This document shows, in pieces, positions 23,909-33,252 of a stretch of DNA of 64,000 nucleotides (its first letter is position 1; each line of letters starts with the position of its first letter). This DNA is from Byssovorax sp. (GTDB taxonomy: Bacteria; Myxococcota_A; Polyangia; Polyangiales; Polyangiaceae). The DNA is taken from NCBI GenBank assembly GCA_025362495.1, contig JANYGI010000119.1, positions 1-64,000 of the forward strand, written 5' to 3'. The translations under genes and the position numbers were made by a program. Under the pieces are notes generated by a model. The model did not search any database, was not told where the DNA came from, and worked only from the letters and a program-made list of their open reading frames with translations.

Positions 23909-24796
23909 TCAGAGCAGCCGGCGCACCACCGCCTCGAGGGCGTCGACGAACCGCGGGCGCGCGTTCATCGCTGCGGCCCGTTCGATCCGGTGGACGCCGG
24001 CCTTCTCGGCCAGGCCGGGCGCCTCGACGTCGAGATCGTAGAGGGTCTCCACGTGCTCGGCGACGAAGCCAATCGGGGCGATGACGACCTCGGTCTTGCC
24101 CTCGGCCGCGAGGGTCGCGAAGGTGGTCGGGAGATCCGGTCCGAGCCAGACGCCGCCGTCCATTCCCTGGCTTTGAAAGGCGATCCGCGCGGGATTGCCC
24201 CGCTCCTGCACCCGCGCCGCCACCGCGCTGGCCATGGCGCGGAACTCGCGCTCGTAGGCGTCGCCCATGTCGATGATCCGCTGAGGGAGGCTGTGCGCCG
24301 TCAGGAGCACAGGAATGCTGGCGCGGGTGGCCTCGGGGTAGCGCGCGAGGGCCTCGTCGATCGATTCGACGAAGGCGTCAATCAACGCCGGCTCGAGCCC
24401 CCAGGCCGGCGCACACCGCACCTCGACCCCGGGGTGCGCCGCCGCGGCCTCGCGCACGCCGGCGTGGTAAATCTCCACCGATTGCGGGGCGAGCGGGAGC
24501 GAGACGAGGGTGGTCACGCCGGCCGCGACCAGCTCGGCAACCACGTCTTTCGGGTAAGGACCCCAGAGGCGACCGGCGATGCGGACCGGGATCCCGAGGC
24601 GCGCTTCGAGGGCGGCGGCTTGTTCGGCCGTGATCCGCATCAGCGGCGAGCCGCCGATGCGCTGGAACCGACGTTGCACTTCGTCAACGATGTGGCCCGG
24701 CGTGGGACGGCCGCGGCGGATGTTGTTCAGGAAGGCGGGGATATCCTCGACTCGGTCGATGGTCCCGTGGCACGTGAGGAGTACGGCGGTGGTCAC
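23909..24796 (-). CDS. hemH: Ferrochelatase
   Basis: A 295-residue HemH, inserting iron into a porphyrin as the last or near-last step of heme synthesis. The conserved His lies in PVLLTAHSLPQRIIDMGDAY and the acidic metal-site residue in GFVAEHVETLYDLDVE; FQSQGMDGGVWLGPDL is also family-typical. The start is GTG 24796 (VTTAVLLTCHGT). The protein is a little shorter than the E. coli enzyme. A class choice (protoporphyrin or coproporphyrin) cannot be made by eye. Confidence 0.9.
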   Translation of the reverse strand: MTTAVLLTCHGTIDRVEDIPAFLNNIRRGRPTPGHIVDEVQRRFQRIGGSPLMRITAEQAAALEARLGIPVRIAGRLWGPYPKDVVAELVAAGVTTLVSLPLAPQSVEIYHAGVREAAAAHPGVEVRCAPAWGLEPALIDAFVESIDEALARYPEATRASIPVLLTAHSLPQRIIDMGDAYEREFRAMASAVAARVQERGNPARIAFQSQGMDGGVWLGPDLPTTFATLAAEGKTEVVIAPIGFVAEHVETLYDLDVEAPGLAEKAGVHRIERAAAMNARPRFVDALEAVVRRLL

Positions 24797-24818
24797 CCGC
24801 GCATCATAGGGGAGGTTT

Positions 24819-25988
24819 TCACGCCCAGTAGTGCCGGACCGCGCGAGGCGCCTCGGGTGAGCCCTCGATGGTGAGATAGGGCCGCCCGGGCGCTTTACCG
24901 GGGAAGGCGAAGCTGCCGGTGTTGGCGTAGCCCTCGTCGAGCGCCTCGCGGTGGGTGTGACCGAAGACGACGAGCTTCGCGCCGGTGGCCGCGGCGACAG
25001 CCCTGGCGCTGGCGGCGAGCATCTCGGGGACGGTGCCGCCATAGCGGTTGTGGCCGTTGGCCCAGCTCGCCCCCATCATCGCGGCGCCGAGGCCGAAGAT
25101 CACCGCGCCCGGCTTGCGCGCCCCGAGCCCCGCGGCGCCGAGGCCGGAGAGCATCGTCAACGAGGCGACGACGCGATCGAAGTACACGCGCGTGAAGGTG
25201 CGCGAGAAGCTCTCGAGCGTGGGCGTGGCGCCGAGGGCGTAGAGCTCGTCGATCATCGCCGTGGGAATGCCGATCTCTTCCGCGAAGCCCGGGCCGCGAT
25301 CCCGCCCGAGCGTGGCCTCGTCGCCGGCGCGGTAGAGCGGACCGCTCTTGAGCATCGCCCCGATGGCGGTGTGAAAGTACCGGTAAATCACGTACGGCGC
25401 GCGCTTTCCGTACTTCGTGAACGAGGCGACGAAGAGCTTGAGCGGCGTGTCGTCGTTGGTCTGGAGGTAGTGATGCGCGCCCGTCGGAGCGATGAACTGC
25501 TCGACGAAGTGCACGCCGAGGCTCGGCCGGCCGAGGACGAGCGGGTGTCCCGGGGCGTTGTCGGGATCGTAGTGGTGGCCGTGCTCGAAGTGGACGGCGC
25601 CGTCGCGGAAGAACCAGGGGGAGATGCGGACGCGCGCGCGCCCGGCCGGCGTGGGCCCGAGCGCGTCGAGGAAGCCTCCGCGGAGCTCGCCCGCGCCGAC
25701 CTCGGCGTCGTGGTTTCCGCCGAGCAGCCAGAGCTCGCCGCCCTGATCGACATGGATCGCCAGGGCGCGACAGAGCTCGACGTGAACGCCGAGGACCTCG
25801 CGAACGGCGCGCGCCCCGGTGAGCCGCGGGTGCGACGCGGGCAGATCGAAGAGGTCGCCGGCGAAGATGATCCGCGCGCCCGGGTTCGCGCGGACGAGCG
25901 CGGCGACCTCCCCGGAGACGGCGCCGAGGTGGTCCCTGACGAGGTGAAGGTCGGCGAGGACAACCGTTCGGGGTGAGCACGACGCCAC
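24819..25988 (-). CDS. Calcineurin-like metallophosphoesterase
   Basis: A 389-residue phosphoesterase. All metal-binding blocks are seen: DLHLVRDH (about 12-19), FAGDLFD (42-48), LLGGNHDAE, FEHGHHYD and VFGHTHREALDEGYANTGSF near the C-terminus. A hydrophobic stretch (VVASLTMLSGLGAAGLGA) between the blocks suggests membrane association. It resembles UDP-2,3-diacylglucosamine-pyrophosphatase-like enzymes only in the general fold; substrate unknown. GTG 25988 is the start used; it lies head-to-head with the next gene. Confidence 0.86.
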   Translation of the reverse strand: MASCSPRTVVLADLHLVRDHLGAVSGEVAALVRANPGARIIFAGDLFDLPASHPRLTGARAVREVLGVHVELCRALAIHVDQGGELWLLGGNHDAEVGAGELRGGFLDALGPTPAGRARVRISPWFFRDGAVHFEHGHHYDPDNAPGHPLVLGRPSLGVHFVEQFIAPTGAHHYLQTNDDTPLKLFVASFTKYGKRAPYVIYRYFHTAIGAMLKSGPLYRAGDEATLGRDRGPGFAEEIGIPTAMIDELYALGATPTLESFSRTFTRVYFDRVVASLTMLSGLGAAGLGARKPGAVIFGLGAAMMGASWANGHNRYGGTVPEMLAASARAVAAATGAKLVVFGHTHREALDEGYANTGSFAFPGKAPGRPYLTIEGSPEAPRAVRHYWA

Positions 25989-26089
25989 GCCACGGTTTCA
26001 GCACGGACGCTGACCCGACGCAACCGAGGCCGGGAAAACAAGGCCGCGGGGGCTCGACGGCGAGAGCCGCCGGTCCCAGGCAAGCCTTC

Positions 26090-26494
26090 ATGGAAATCAG
26101 AGGAGGCGCGCCCACTTCGGATCCGATCATGGATCAGCTGCGGCGCGCGCTGGCGACCCAGGACTTCGACGCGCTCGCCCGCCTGTACGCCGAGGACGCG
26201 ACGCTCGAAGAGGTGAGCAGCATCAGCCCGCCGGCGCACCCGCTCGTCGTCCAGGGGCGCGAGGCGATCCGGCAGCACCTGCGCGATCAGATCCTCCGCG
26301 ATCCGATCTCGGGATGGCGGCGGCAGATCCAGGAGAGCTCGGTGGTGGACGGCCTCGAGACGGACGACGCGATCGCCTTCACCGAGGAGCGCGTCTACGC
26401 GGCCGGCGACAAGGCGATAGCGCATCACCTGGCGCGCAAGCAGGGCGGCCGCATCGTCCACGACCGGCTGGTGGTGGCCTGGGATCCGGATTGA
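26090..26494 (+). CDS. SnoaL-like (NTF2-fold) protein
   Basis: A 134-residue protein with the SnoaL/NTF2 pattern: MDQLRRALATQDFDALARLY, AEDATLEEVSS, VQGREAIRQHLRDQI and a strand-rich end (DDAIAFTEERVYAAGDKAIA). Family members are small cone-shaped proteins that act as isomerases, hydrolases or binding proteins; no catalytic set can be identified here. The frame opens upstream to 25973, but that segment overlaps the divergent phosphoesterase start; ATG 26129 is another option. Confidence 0.7.
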   Translation: MEIRGGAPTSDPIMDQLRRALATQDFDALARLYAEDATLEEVSSISPPAHPLVVQGREAIRQHLRDQILRDPISGWRRQIQESSVVDGLETDDAIAFTEERVYAAGDKAIAHHLARKQGGRIVHDRLVVAWDPD

Positions 26495-26502
26495 GAGCGC
26501 GG

Positions 26503-27231
26503 CTACTCGGTGTGGGCGGCGAGCGTGGCCTCGATGAGCTCGAGCGCCGCGGTCGCGTCGTCGCCACGAAGGGCGCCATCGTCACCCATCGTTGACGCGA
26601 GGAACCGCGCGCGGCGGCCCTCGCGCAGCAGGAGGCGGGCGCCGCCGCAGGCGCGGCAGACCAGGCCGCCCGCGGCGGGATCGACGAAGGCGCTCGACGA
26701 TTCGCCGCAGTCCCGGCCGCAGTGGACGCAGCGCTCGAGATCAAGGCCCCAGCCGATCGCGGCGAGCAGGCGAAAGCCGAGGCCGGCGAGGCGCGCGGTC
26801 GGAGCCGGGCCGTCCCCCGCGCCGTCGGCGTCGAGATCGTCGAGGAAGCCGTTGATCACCGCCCAGAGCGCGGGCTCGGGCGTGAGCGGCGGCGCGGCGC
26901 GGCGAACCCAGCGCAGCGCGTGCCCGGCCGCTTCGAGGCGATCGAGGCTGGCCGTGAGGACGAGGCGCGTCCGCGCGATGGCGGACTCGACCAGGACGCC
27001 GAGCTCGGCGCCGACGCGCTCTTCGAGGCCCACGTGGAGCAGGTGCATCGGCTCGAGCGACGGGAAGCGCTTCGAGGACTTCATGGCCGAGCGCGCGAGC
27101 GCCGAGACGATGCCGCGCTCTTCGGTGAAGAACGTCACGATCGCGTCGGCGTCGCCGAACGGCGTCTTGCGCACGAGCAGCGCGTCGGTCCGGATCCGGC
27201 TTCGGAGAACACGCCCGCTACGGAGAGCCAT
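26503..27231 (-). CDS. recO: DNA repair protein RecO
   Basis: A 242-residue RecO: an N-terminal OB fold (RTDALLVRKTPFGDADAIVT, GIVSALARSAMKSSKRF), an alpha-helical middle, and a C4 zinc motif (LERCVHCGRDCGES, LVCRACGG). RecO anneals single strands and helps RecF/RecR load RecA onto gaps; the RecA fragment elsewhere in this window is not functional, so an intact recA must exist for this pathway. It is the third gene of a minus-strand unit with the RodZ-like and Tgl-like genes. Confidence 0.9.
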   Translation of the reverse strand: MALRSGRVLRSRIRTDALLVRKTPFGDADAIVTFFTEERGIVSALARSAMKSSKRFPSLEPMHLLHVGLEERVGAELGVLVESAIARTRLVLTASLDRLEAAGHALRWVRRAAPPLTPEPALWAVINGFLDDLDADGAGDGPAPTARLAGLGFRLLAAIGWGLDLERCVHCGRDCGESSSAFVDPAAGGLVCRACGGARLLLREGRRARFLASTMGDDGALRGDDATAALELIEATLAAHTE

Positions 27232-27310
27232 CGAGGGCCAGTGTGTCCGAGGTGGTGAGCTACTGCGAGCCACCCGAGCGTCTCTTCCGGGAAGAGACGT
27301 TCATGGTCGT

Positions 27311-27745
27311 TCATGCCCTCGAGTTGCTGGAAACTTGGCCGAGCGAGAGCTCGGGTGGCATGTCGTGTCCGCGCGGGCGCAAGACGATGCTGAGAGCGAG
27401 CGTGAACAGGATCAGCAGGAGCACGAACGCGATGGCCACGCCGAAGCGTTTGCTCTGCGATCGGCGCGCCGGGGCGGAAATCGGGAGCGGCGTCACCCAG
27501 GCCACGCGGCGGCTCGCGGTGTACCGCGCGAGCACCTCGTCGACCGAGAGCGAGACGGCGCGAGCGTATGCTTTGAGGAAACCGCGGACGAACACCTCGC
27601 CTGGCAAATCATCGAAATGGTCGGCCTCGATCCGTTCGATCGAGACGACGGGGATGCGGGTGGCGCGCGCGAGCTCTTCGACGCTCATCGCCTTTCCCTC
27701 TCGCGTACGCTTCAAGTAGCGGCCGATCGAGTCCATCTCATTCAC
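27311..27745 (-). CDS. RodZ-like HTH membrane protein
   Basis: A 144-residue protein with an N-terminal HTH of the RodZ type (IGRYLKRTREGKAMSVEELA, ATRIPVVSIERIEADHFDDL, GEVFVRGFLKAYARAV) and one membrane helix (FGVAIAFVLLLILFTLALSI, about 100-119), then a short exported tail. The cytoplasmic part is the usual RodZ domain, but the protein lacks the long periplasmic domain of E. coli RodZ. It may link cell-shape components or regulate a neighbouring pilus gene; that is inference. Confidence 0.82.
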   Translation of the reverse strand: MNEMDSIGRYLKRTREGKAMSVEELARATRIPVVSIERIEADHFDDLPGEVFVRGFLKAYARAVSLSVDEVLARYTASRRVAWVTPLPISAPARRSQSKRFGVAIAFVLLLILFTLALSIVLRPRGHDMPPELSLGQVSSNSRA

Positions 27746-27832
27746 CCATTCATCCAGACCACGTTTCCAGGACCAGCCCTTTCGGTTGCTTGCCGCCCCG
27801 CGCTCCCTTTGAAGGGGCCGGGCGGCGCCAAG

Positions 27833-28681
27833 TTACTGGTACGTCTGTAAATCTGCCTTGCAGCGCAGGCCGACCGGGGTCGAGGCCGAGAGCTCGCTGC
27901 ATTTCTGGAGATCGGCGCGGGCGTCGTCTTTTGCGCCCTGCTTGGCCAGCACCCGAGCGCGAGCGCTCCAGGCGTCCTGGAGCCTTTTGCACTCCGGCCG
28001 GTCGGTGTCTACAGCCTTCGACAGGGCCTCGCGCGCGAGGGGAAGGTCGCCCTTCTTCTCGAAGGCCAGGCCGAGGCGGAAGTTGCCCACGCAAAACAGC
28101 GGCTGCGCGGCGATCGACCGGCGGAGCGCGTCGATCGCCTCGTCGGTGCTGCCGCGCTCGAGGTAGGCCCAGCCGAGGTTACCCCAGGCTTTCTCGGGCG
28201 AGTTGTAAAGGATGTCGTCGGCGAGGGGCTTGAGGACGCCGATGGCGTCTTCGTAGCGCTTCTCGTGGATCAGGATGACGCCGAGGGCGTTCTTGGCGTC
28301 GCGGTGATCCGGCGCGGCGCGGAGCGCTTCGCGGGCGAAGTGCTCGGCCTCGTTGAAGCGGCAGTCGGGCGAGTGCTCGTCGATGGCGCAGAACTGGAAG
28401 AGGATCATCGAGCCGAGGTAGGCGGCGTCGGCGTTGTCTTCGTTCAGCTTCAGCGATTTCTGGACGTGGTCGAGGGCCTCGCGGAAGCGGCTATTCTGGA
28501 AGGCGTCGCGGGCGAGATCGTACTCGCCGAGGGAGCGCGTCTCGGCGCCGGCGACCGGAGCCCCGGTGCCCGTCCCGCTGCAGCCGGCGGCGAACGCGAC
28601 AATCAGCGTACAGCCGAGGACCACGAGCGCGCTCGCTCGCGTCAAACCTCGCCCTGCTGCGCCGTGTCGTCGGTCGGTCAC
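27833..28681 (-). CDS. TPR lipoprotein, Tgl/PilW-like
   Basis: About 282 residues from GTG 28681, supported by a promoter just upstream that excludes longer starts. The signal ends at a lipobox (LIVAFAAGC) and is followed by at least four TPRs (DLARDAFQNSRFREALDHVQ, AEHFAREALRAAPDHRDAKN, PEKAWGNLGWAYLERGSTDE, FRLGLAFEKKGDLPLAREAL). This matches Tgl/PilW pilotins, which help assemble the outer-membrane secretin of type IV pili. Genus-level orthology cannot be proven here. It heads a unit with the RodZ-like and recO genes. Confidence 0.78.
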   Translation of the reverse strand: MTDRRHGAAGRGLTRASALVVLGCTLIVAFAAGCSGTGTGAPVAGAETRSLGEYDLARDAFQNSRFREALDHVQKSLKLNEDNADAAYLGSMILFQFCAIDEHSPDCRFNEAEHFAREALRAAPDHRDAKNALGVILIHEKRYEDAIGVLKPLADDILYNSPEKAWGNLGWAYLERGSTDEAIDALRRSIAAQPLFCVGNFRLGLAFEKKGDLPLAREALSKAVDTDRPECKRLQDAWSARARVLAKQGAKDDARADLQKCSELSASTPVGLRCKADLQTYQ

Positions 28682-28732
28682 CGGGTGTTCAGCCTCTCCC
28701 CTCCCGGAACCTCGCGTTTCGGGGGACGCCCC

Positions 28733-28761
28733 TGGGTATCCGAGATGGTCGACAACGTCAA
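28733..28761 (-). promoter_or_regulatory. Candidate promoter of the Tgl-like/RodZ-like/recO unit
   Basis: TTGACG (28,756-28,761) and TACCCA (28,733-28,738) are 17 nt apart on the minus strand, about 50 nt before GTG 28,681. The -10 is weak. Confidence 0.4.
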
Positions 28762-28881
28762 CCCGTCCAGCGCATCCCGGCCCGTGGACCTCGCACAATT
28801 CGTGAATCAGGGCTTCCAGAGGGACGAAATTTCAGATACCATGCGCGCCTTTTTTGTGCGCCGTCGTCCGCCGGGGTCGGT

Positions 28882-29583
28882 TCAACCCTCGCCGCGGATC
28901 TCGTCCTTGATGCCGAGGAGGCCGTACAGGCGGCGCATCGCCTCGAGATCGGGGACCTCGAGCCGCTCGTCGCTGACCTTTATGTACTGGCCCTCGCGGA
29001 GCTGCTGCACGGCGCGCTTCACGGTGTCGACGTCGAGCCCGATGCGCGTCGAGAGCTCCATCGGCGAGATGGCGAAGGTGGCGCCCGGGCCCGACGTGGC
29101 CGAGTCGCGGGCCTGCTGCGCGAGCTTGAGCAGCGCGCTGACGACCTTCGACTGGGTGTCGGCGAGCATCATGATCTCGATCTGATCCTCGGCGTCGCGG
29201 AGGCGGCGCACGAGCTGCTGGACCAAGCGCGCCGCCACGCTCGGGTTGTGCTCGAGCAGGTTCGCGAGCGTGTCTTGATCGAGGACGAGCGCCGTGCCGG
29301 CCGAGAGCGCGATCGCCGTCGACGAGCGCGCCGCGCCGACGATCAGCGCGGACTCGCCCAGGAGATCGCCGGCCTTGAGGACCATGATGCTGCGCTCGGC
29401 GCCGCGGACGCGCTTGATCAGGCGCACGCGCCCCTCTTCGAGGAGGTAGGCCTCGGTGCTGGCCTCGCCCTCGCGGTAGAGCACCTCGCCGGCGTGAAAC
29501 GAGCGGCCCTCACGCGCGGGAGCGGGCGCGCGATCGGCGGGCGTTTCCTCGGCGAGCGGAGCGGGATCGTCGGGGGTCGTCAT
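28882..29583 (-). CDS. Crp/Fnr-family transcription regulator
   Basis: A 233-residue regulator: an acidic lead, a cyclic-nucleotide-binding barrel (SFHAGEVLYREGEASTEAYL, LLEEGRVRLIKRV, AGDLLGESALIVGAARSSTA), a long dimer helix (LVQQLVRRLRDAEDQIEIMM) and a winged-helix DNA-binding domain (SPMELSTRIGLDVDTVKRAV, LREGQYIKVSDERLEV). The Crp-type segment GESAL is present, but cAMP binding cannot be confirmed. ATG 29583 overlaps the tsaB stop by 4 nt. Confidence 0.9.
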   Translation of the reverse strand: MTTPDDPAPLAEETPADRAPAPAREGRSFHAGEVLYREGEASTEAYLLEEGRVRLIKRVRGAERSIMVLKAGDLLGESALIVGAARSSTAIALSAGTALVLDQDTLANLLEHNPSVAARLVQQLVRRLRDAEDQIEIMMLADTQSKVVSALLKLAQQARDSATSGPGATFAISPMELSTRIGLDVDTVKRAVQQLREGQYIKVSDERLEVPDLEAMRRLYGLLGIKDEIRGEG

Positions 29584-30317
29584 CGCGGCGCGGAGTCTAC
29601 CCGAGCTCCGGCCGCGGGATCTTCTCTCGTTGGCGCGGCGAGCGGCCTGGCGTCCGGCGGGCGCACGTAGAGCGGCTCGAGCAGCGCGGGATCGGCCGGC
29701 TCGCCGGCGGCGAGGCGGATCGCAGCGAGGCGGCCGACCCACGCGGCGTCGGGCAGATCGATCGACGGACCGCGCACCAGCCCCGGCGGCAGCGGATCGA
29801 GGGTCGCGACGACCTCGCCGATGAGCACGATTCGCCTCGTTTCACCGGGGATCGTCAGCGCGGCTGCGGCGCGCGGCTCGCAGCGCGGCGGGGCGAGCGC
29901 GCGTACCACACCGTCAACGATCGTGTACGCTGCGAGGAAGACCTCGTCTTTCTTGGCGTCGATGGCCGCGAGGACCACGTCGTTCGCGGTGGCGTGGCCC
30001 TCGCCAAAGGCCGCGGCGGCCATCGCTTCGAGCGAGATGACGCCCGCGAGCGGGACGGCGAGGCCGATGGCGATCCCCTTGGCCGAGGCGACGCCGACCC
30101 GTACGCCCGTGAACGAGCCTGGACCCTGGTCGACGGCGACCGCGGCGACCGCGCTGCGATCGAGGCCCGCTGCGGCGAGCGCGGCGTCGATGGCCTCGAA
30201 AAGGCGCTCGGCGTGGCCCTGGAGATCGACGTAGCCGCCGGTGCCGAGGACGTGATCGCCTTCGACGACGACGGCGCTGCCGCGCGGCGTGGAGGTGGAG
30301 AGGGCGAGGATCTTCAT
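29580..30317 (-). CDS. tsaB: tRNA threonylcarbamoyladenosine synthesis protein TsaB
   Basis: A 245-residue TsaB, partner of TsaD and TsaE in making the t6A37 modification of tRNA. The N-terminus MKILALSTSTPRGSAVVVEG and the block AVDQGPGSFTGVRVGVASAK are characteristic, followed by a conserved Ala-rich helix. It lacks the metal-site histidines of TsaD, as expected. It shares a unit with the downstream Crp regulator, an uncommon pairing. Confidence 0.9.
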   Translation of the reverse strand: MKILALSTSTPRGSAVVVEGDHVLGTGGYVDLQGHAERLFEAIDAALAAAGLDRSAVAAVAVDQGPGSFTGVRVGVASAKGIAIGLAVPLAGVISLEAMAAAAFGEGHATANDVVLAAIDAKKDEVFLAAYTIVDGVVRALAPPRCEPRAAAALTIPGETRRIVLIGEVVATLDPLPPGLVRGPSIDLPDAAWVGRLAAIRLAAGEPADPALLEPLYVRPPDARPLAAPTREDPAAGARVDSAPR

Positions 30318-30377
30318 CGGGGAACGTTGCAGCGCGCGGGCTGTCGGGCACAAGCTGTGACCAGCGATTCCGGGATC

Positions 30378-31391
30378 ATGCGGCGGACACTATGGCCAAC
30401 GTGGGGCGCGATGCGAAGGGTCCTCGTGGCCAGCGCGGGCTCCATCGTGTTTCACGGGGGCATCGTGGCGGTCGCGCTGGTGATCGCGGCCCTGCGGCGC
30501 GAGCCGCCGGCCCCGACGATCGAGGCGCCGGTGAACGCCGTCGATGTGTGGTCGGGCGTGACGGCCGCGATCGGCGGTGAGCACCTCGTCGATGTGAACG
30601 TCGACGCCCTCGGCGGGCAGGCGGGCCCCGCCGGAGCGGCCGGGAAAGCGGCGGACGCGACGCCGCCGGCCGCGCCTCCGCCACCGGCGAAGGCGGCGAT
30701 CGCGCCGAAGCCCGCGGCAGAAAAGGCTGCATTACCCGACGATCCCGGCGCGATCGAGCCGGCTCCGAGGCCGCGCGTCAAGAAGGCGAAGCCCGCGGCG
30801 ATCGATCCGGCGGCGAGCTCGGCCGCGGCGGATCCCGGCGACGGCGACGCGAAGTCCGCCCCGCCCGCGGCGCCGCGGACGACGAAGCACAAAGCCGGCG
30901 GCGGCGCCGAGGGCGATGACGGCGACGGCGCGCGATCCGGTCCGTTCGGCGCGGAGGGCCCGAGCGCGGTGCGAAGCCTGGGGCGCGCGTTCACCCGGGC
31001 GATCCCCGCGGCGTGTCAGTCGGATGCGAGCTGGGGGAAGCTACCCGCGGGCGACGCGGGCTCGATCGAGGTGGCGATCACCGTCGACGAGAGCGGCCAC
31101 ATCACCGGGTACAAGCCGCGCGATCACGATCCGCCGAAGCAGCTCGTCGCGCTCGTGAAGCGGACGCTGTCGCTGCTCGACGCGGGGACGTTCGCGCTCA
31201 AAGGATCGACGAGCGCGGGCGTGGAGGTGCTGCGGATCCAGGCCGGCGTGAGCGACGTCGCCGCCGACGAGGCGGGCGGCGCGACGGCGCTGTCGTTCGG
31301 CGAAGGCAAGGCCGCCTTCACGCAGGACAGCGGGCGCCACGTCGAGGTGACGCTGCGGGTGGTGAAGGTCGAGGCCGCCGTCGCGCCCTGA
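30378..31391 (+). CDS. TonB-like energy-transducer protein
   Basis: A 337-residue product: one N-terminal membrane helix (VASAGSIVFHGGIVAVALVI), a long Ala/Pro/Lys periplasmic linker typical of TonB, and a C-terminal domain (GSIEVAITVDESGHITGYKP, VKRTLSLLDAGTFALKG) that resembles TonB-C. The TonB start motif is weak, so the role in driving receptors is inferred. ATG 30411 is an alternative start nearer to the helix. Divergent from tsaB. Confidence 0.68.
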   Translation: MRRTLWPTWGAMRRVLVASAGSIVFHGGIVAVALVIAALRREPPAPTIEAPVNAVDVWSGVTAAIGGEHLVDVNVDALGGQAGPAGAAGKAADATPPAAPPPPAKAAIAPKPAAEKAALPDDPGAIEPAPRPRVKKAKPAAIDPAASSAAADPGDGDAKSAPPAAPRTTKHKAGGGAEGDDGDGARSGPFGAEGPSAVRSLGRAFTRAIPAACQSDASWGKLPAGDAGSIEVAITVDESGHITGYKPRDHDPPKQLVALVKRTLSLLDAGTFALKGSTSAGVEVLRIQAGVSDVAADEAGGATALSFGEGKAAFTQDSGRHVEVTLRVVKVEAAVAP

Positions 31392-31397
31392 AGATCG

Positions 31398-33206
31398 CTA
31401 CGGGATGCGCTGGCGAAGCGCGCGCAGCGTGGCGTCGACCGTGGCTTTGTAGCCGAACGTAGGCTCCTGCGTGCCCACGGTGATCGGCGCGCAGACCGAC
31501 CCCGCGACGGCGCGATCGCCGAGGCCCCGGATGACCTGCAGCTCGCGGATGCCGGGCAGCGCGCGCGCGTACTGCTGCACCGGGCCGTAGCTCCCGTCGC
31601 TGGTCTGGCAGATCGGGTTGGTGGCGATCGACGTCCCGTCGCACTCGCAGGCCGCGTTGGCGCACGCCTTCGGGGCTTGCCGCGGGTAGATGCACGCGTA
31701 CTGGAGATCGTCCTGCCCGGGGATGACGCGCTCGTGGCCGTTGATCGCGCTGGCGTTGTACGCGGCATCGGGCGGGGCCAGCGCGATGCCGGCGCGCGGG
31801 TTCGTCCCGGCGCGCGGCGCGATCGACTCGATCATGAAGGGATCGGTCGGCGCGACGCCGTTCGCCGGATCACCGAGCACGAGGTCCCAGTCAATCTCGC
31901 TCGGCGGCGCGAACCCGCTCGCGAGCGACTTCGGATCCTTCGCCAGGTCTTGCCAGGGGACGCCGACGATGGCGCTGAACATCACGAGCGCGGGCGATCG
32001 GTTGCCGCGGAAGAGCGGGTTCGCCACGAGGTTGCCCGCGCGATCGGGCACGAGCGTCTTCGTCAGGCCATCGACGTAACGATCGACCGGGTAGAGGAAG
32101 TCGATGCCGAAGCGACGCTTCTGATCGAAGCAGCGGAGGTTGATCGGATCGTCAGCACCGTCCGAGGGCGGGAGCTGGCAAACCGGATCGACCTGCGTCG
32201 GCGAACAGCCGGCGGGCGTGACCTGCGCGCACGAGGCGCAGCACGGATCGTTCGGGTTCGACGCGCACTCGACGCGGGCTCGCGGCAGGTGGAACGCGCC
32301 CATGCTGCCGTCGAGCGACGACGCCTGGCCCGCGAGGAAAAACTGGCCGCTCTCGCGCGTCGAGCAGTCGTTCTCGTCGGTCAGGAGGAGGATCACCAGC
32401 GCCGAGTCGGGGCGGAGAAAGTCGGCGCGGTTCTGCAGCACCGTCGCGTCCGTCCCCTGCGCGACGACCTTGCCGCCGAGCACCGCGACCGCCGCGTAAG
32501 GATCGGGATCGACGAGGAAGCGGTACACGCTCTCGAGCTGCGATTCGAAGCCGCAGCCCTGCTCGCCCGCGCCCTTGACCATCTCGACGAAGTTGCCGGT
32601 GAGCGACGCCGCGCTGCTGTCGCCGGGCGGGACGTTCACGCCGGCGGGATCCCACGCGAGGAAGCCCTTGCCCTGGTACGTCGGCACCGAGCCCGCGCCG
32701 ACCGCGGTGCGCGTGACGAGGTGCGCGGCGTCGTTCTGCGTGGGCTGAAACGCAGGGTTCGCGGGGCTGCACAGATCGGCGCCGTGACCGCCGAGGCTGG
32801 TGGTGATCATCCCGAGGTGGAGGTCGGTCACGGGCGCGAAGTCGCGCACGCCCACGGCGCAGGCGCCGGTCGGTGACGAGGGCTGACCGAGGACGCTGCC
32901 GAGCCCGTTCACGCAGGCGGGATTGAGCAGGCGATCGATCAGGTACGGCACCGTCTCGGCGAGCGTCTGGTGAGCGACGTCGGTGTTGCGCGAGTTGTCG
33001 ACGACGAGGAGCACGTCGACCTTCGTGGCCTGCTCGATCGGCGGCGGCGCGGCGTCCGCGTCGACCTCGACGACGTCGGTACCCGCGTCGACGACGAGGC
33101 TCGAGGGGATGAACGAGCGCCCATCGCAAGCGCCGAGGAGCGCGACGAGCGAGCCCGCGAGCGCGGCTGCGGCGACACTCCCGGAGACAAGAAAGCCTCT
33201 TCGCAT
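31398..33206 (-). CDS. Large VWA-like cysteine-rich lipoprotein
   Basis: A 602-residue exported lipoprotein: signal with lipobox SLVALLGAC, an acidic spacer, then a VWA-like start KVDVLLVVDNSRNTDVAHQT with the DNS metal-site variant common in myxobacterial surface proteins. Later blocks include ALVILLLTDENDCSTRESGQ (second VWA-type strand) and many cysteines (CCASCAQVTPAGC, CANAACECDG), probably disulphide-bonded outside the cell. Function unknown; proteins of this architecture are numerous in myxobacterial genomes. Confidence 0.8.
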   Translation of the reverse strand: MRRGFLVSGSVAAAALAGSLVALLGACDGRSFIPSSLVVDAGTDVVEVDADAAPPPIEQATKVDVLLVVDNSRNTDVAHQTLAETVPYLIDRLLNPACVNGLGSVLGQPSSPTGACAVGVRDFAPVTDLHLGMITTSLGGHGADLCSPANPAFQPTQNDAAHLVTRTAVGAGSVPTYQGKGFLAWDPAGVNVPPGDSSAASLTGNFVEMVKGAGEQGCGFESQLESVYRFLVDPDPYAAVAVLGGKVVAQGTDATVLQNRADFLRPDSALVILLLTDENDCSTRESGQFFLAGQASSLDGSMGAFHLPRARVECASNPNDPCCASCAQVTPAGCSPTQVDPVCQLPPSDGADDPINLRCFDQKRRFGIDFLYPVDRYVDGLTKTLVPDRAGNLVANPLFRGNRSPALVMFSAIVGVPWQDLAKDPKSLASGFAPPSEIDWDLVLGDPANGVAPTDPFMIESIAPRAGTNPRAGIALAPPDAAYNASAINGHERVIPGQDDLQYACIYPRQAPKACANAACECDGTSIATNPICQTSDGSYGPVQQYARALPGIRELQVIRGLGDRAVAGSVCAPITVGTQEPTFGYKATVDATLRALRQRIP

Positions 33207-33252
33207 GCGCGCAGGCTACATCGTGGCCACGGAGGCTGCTACGGTACGCCCC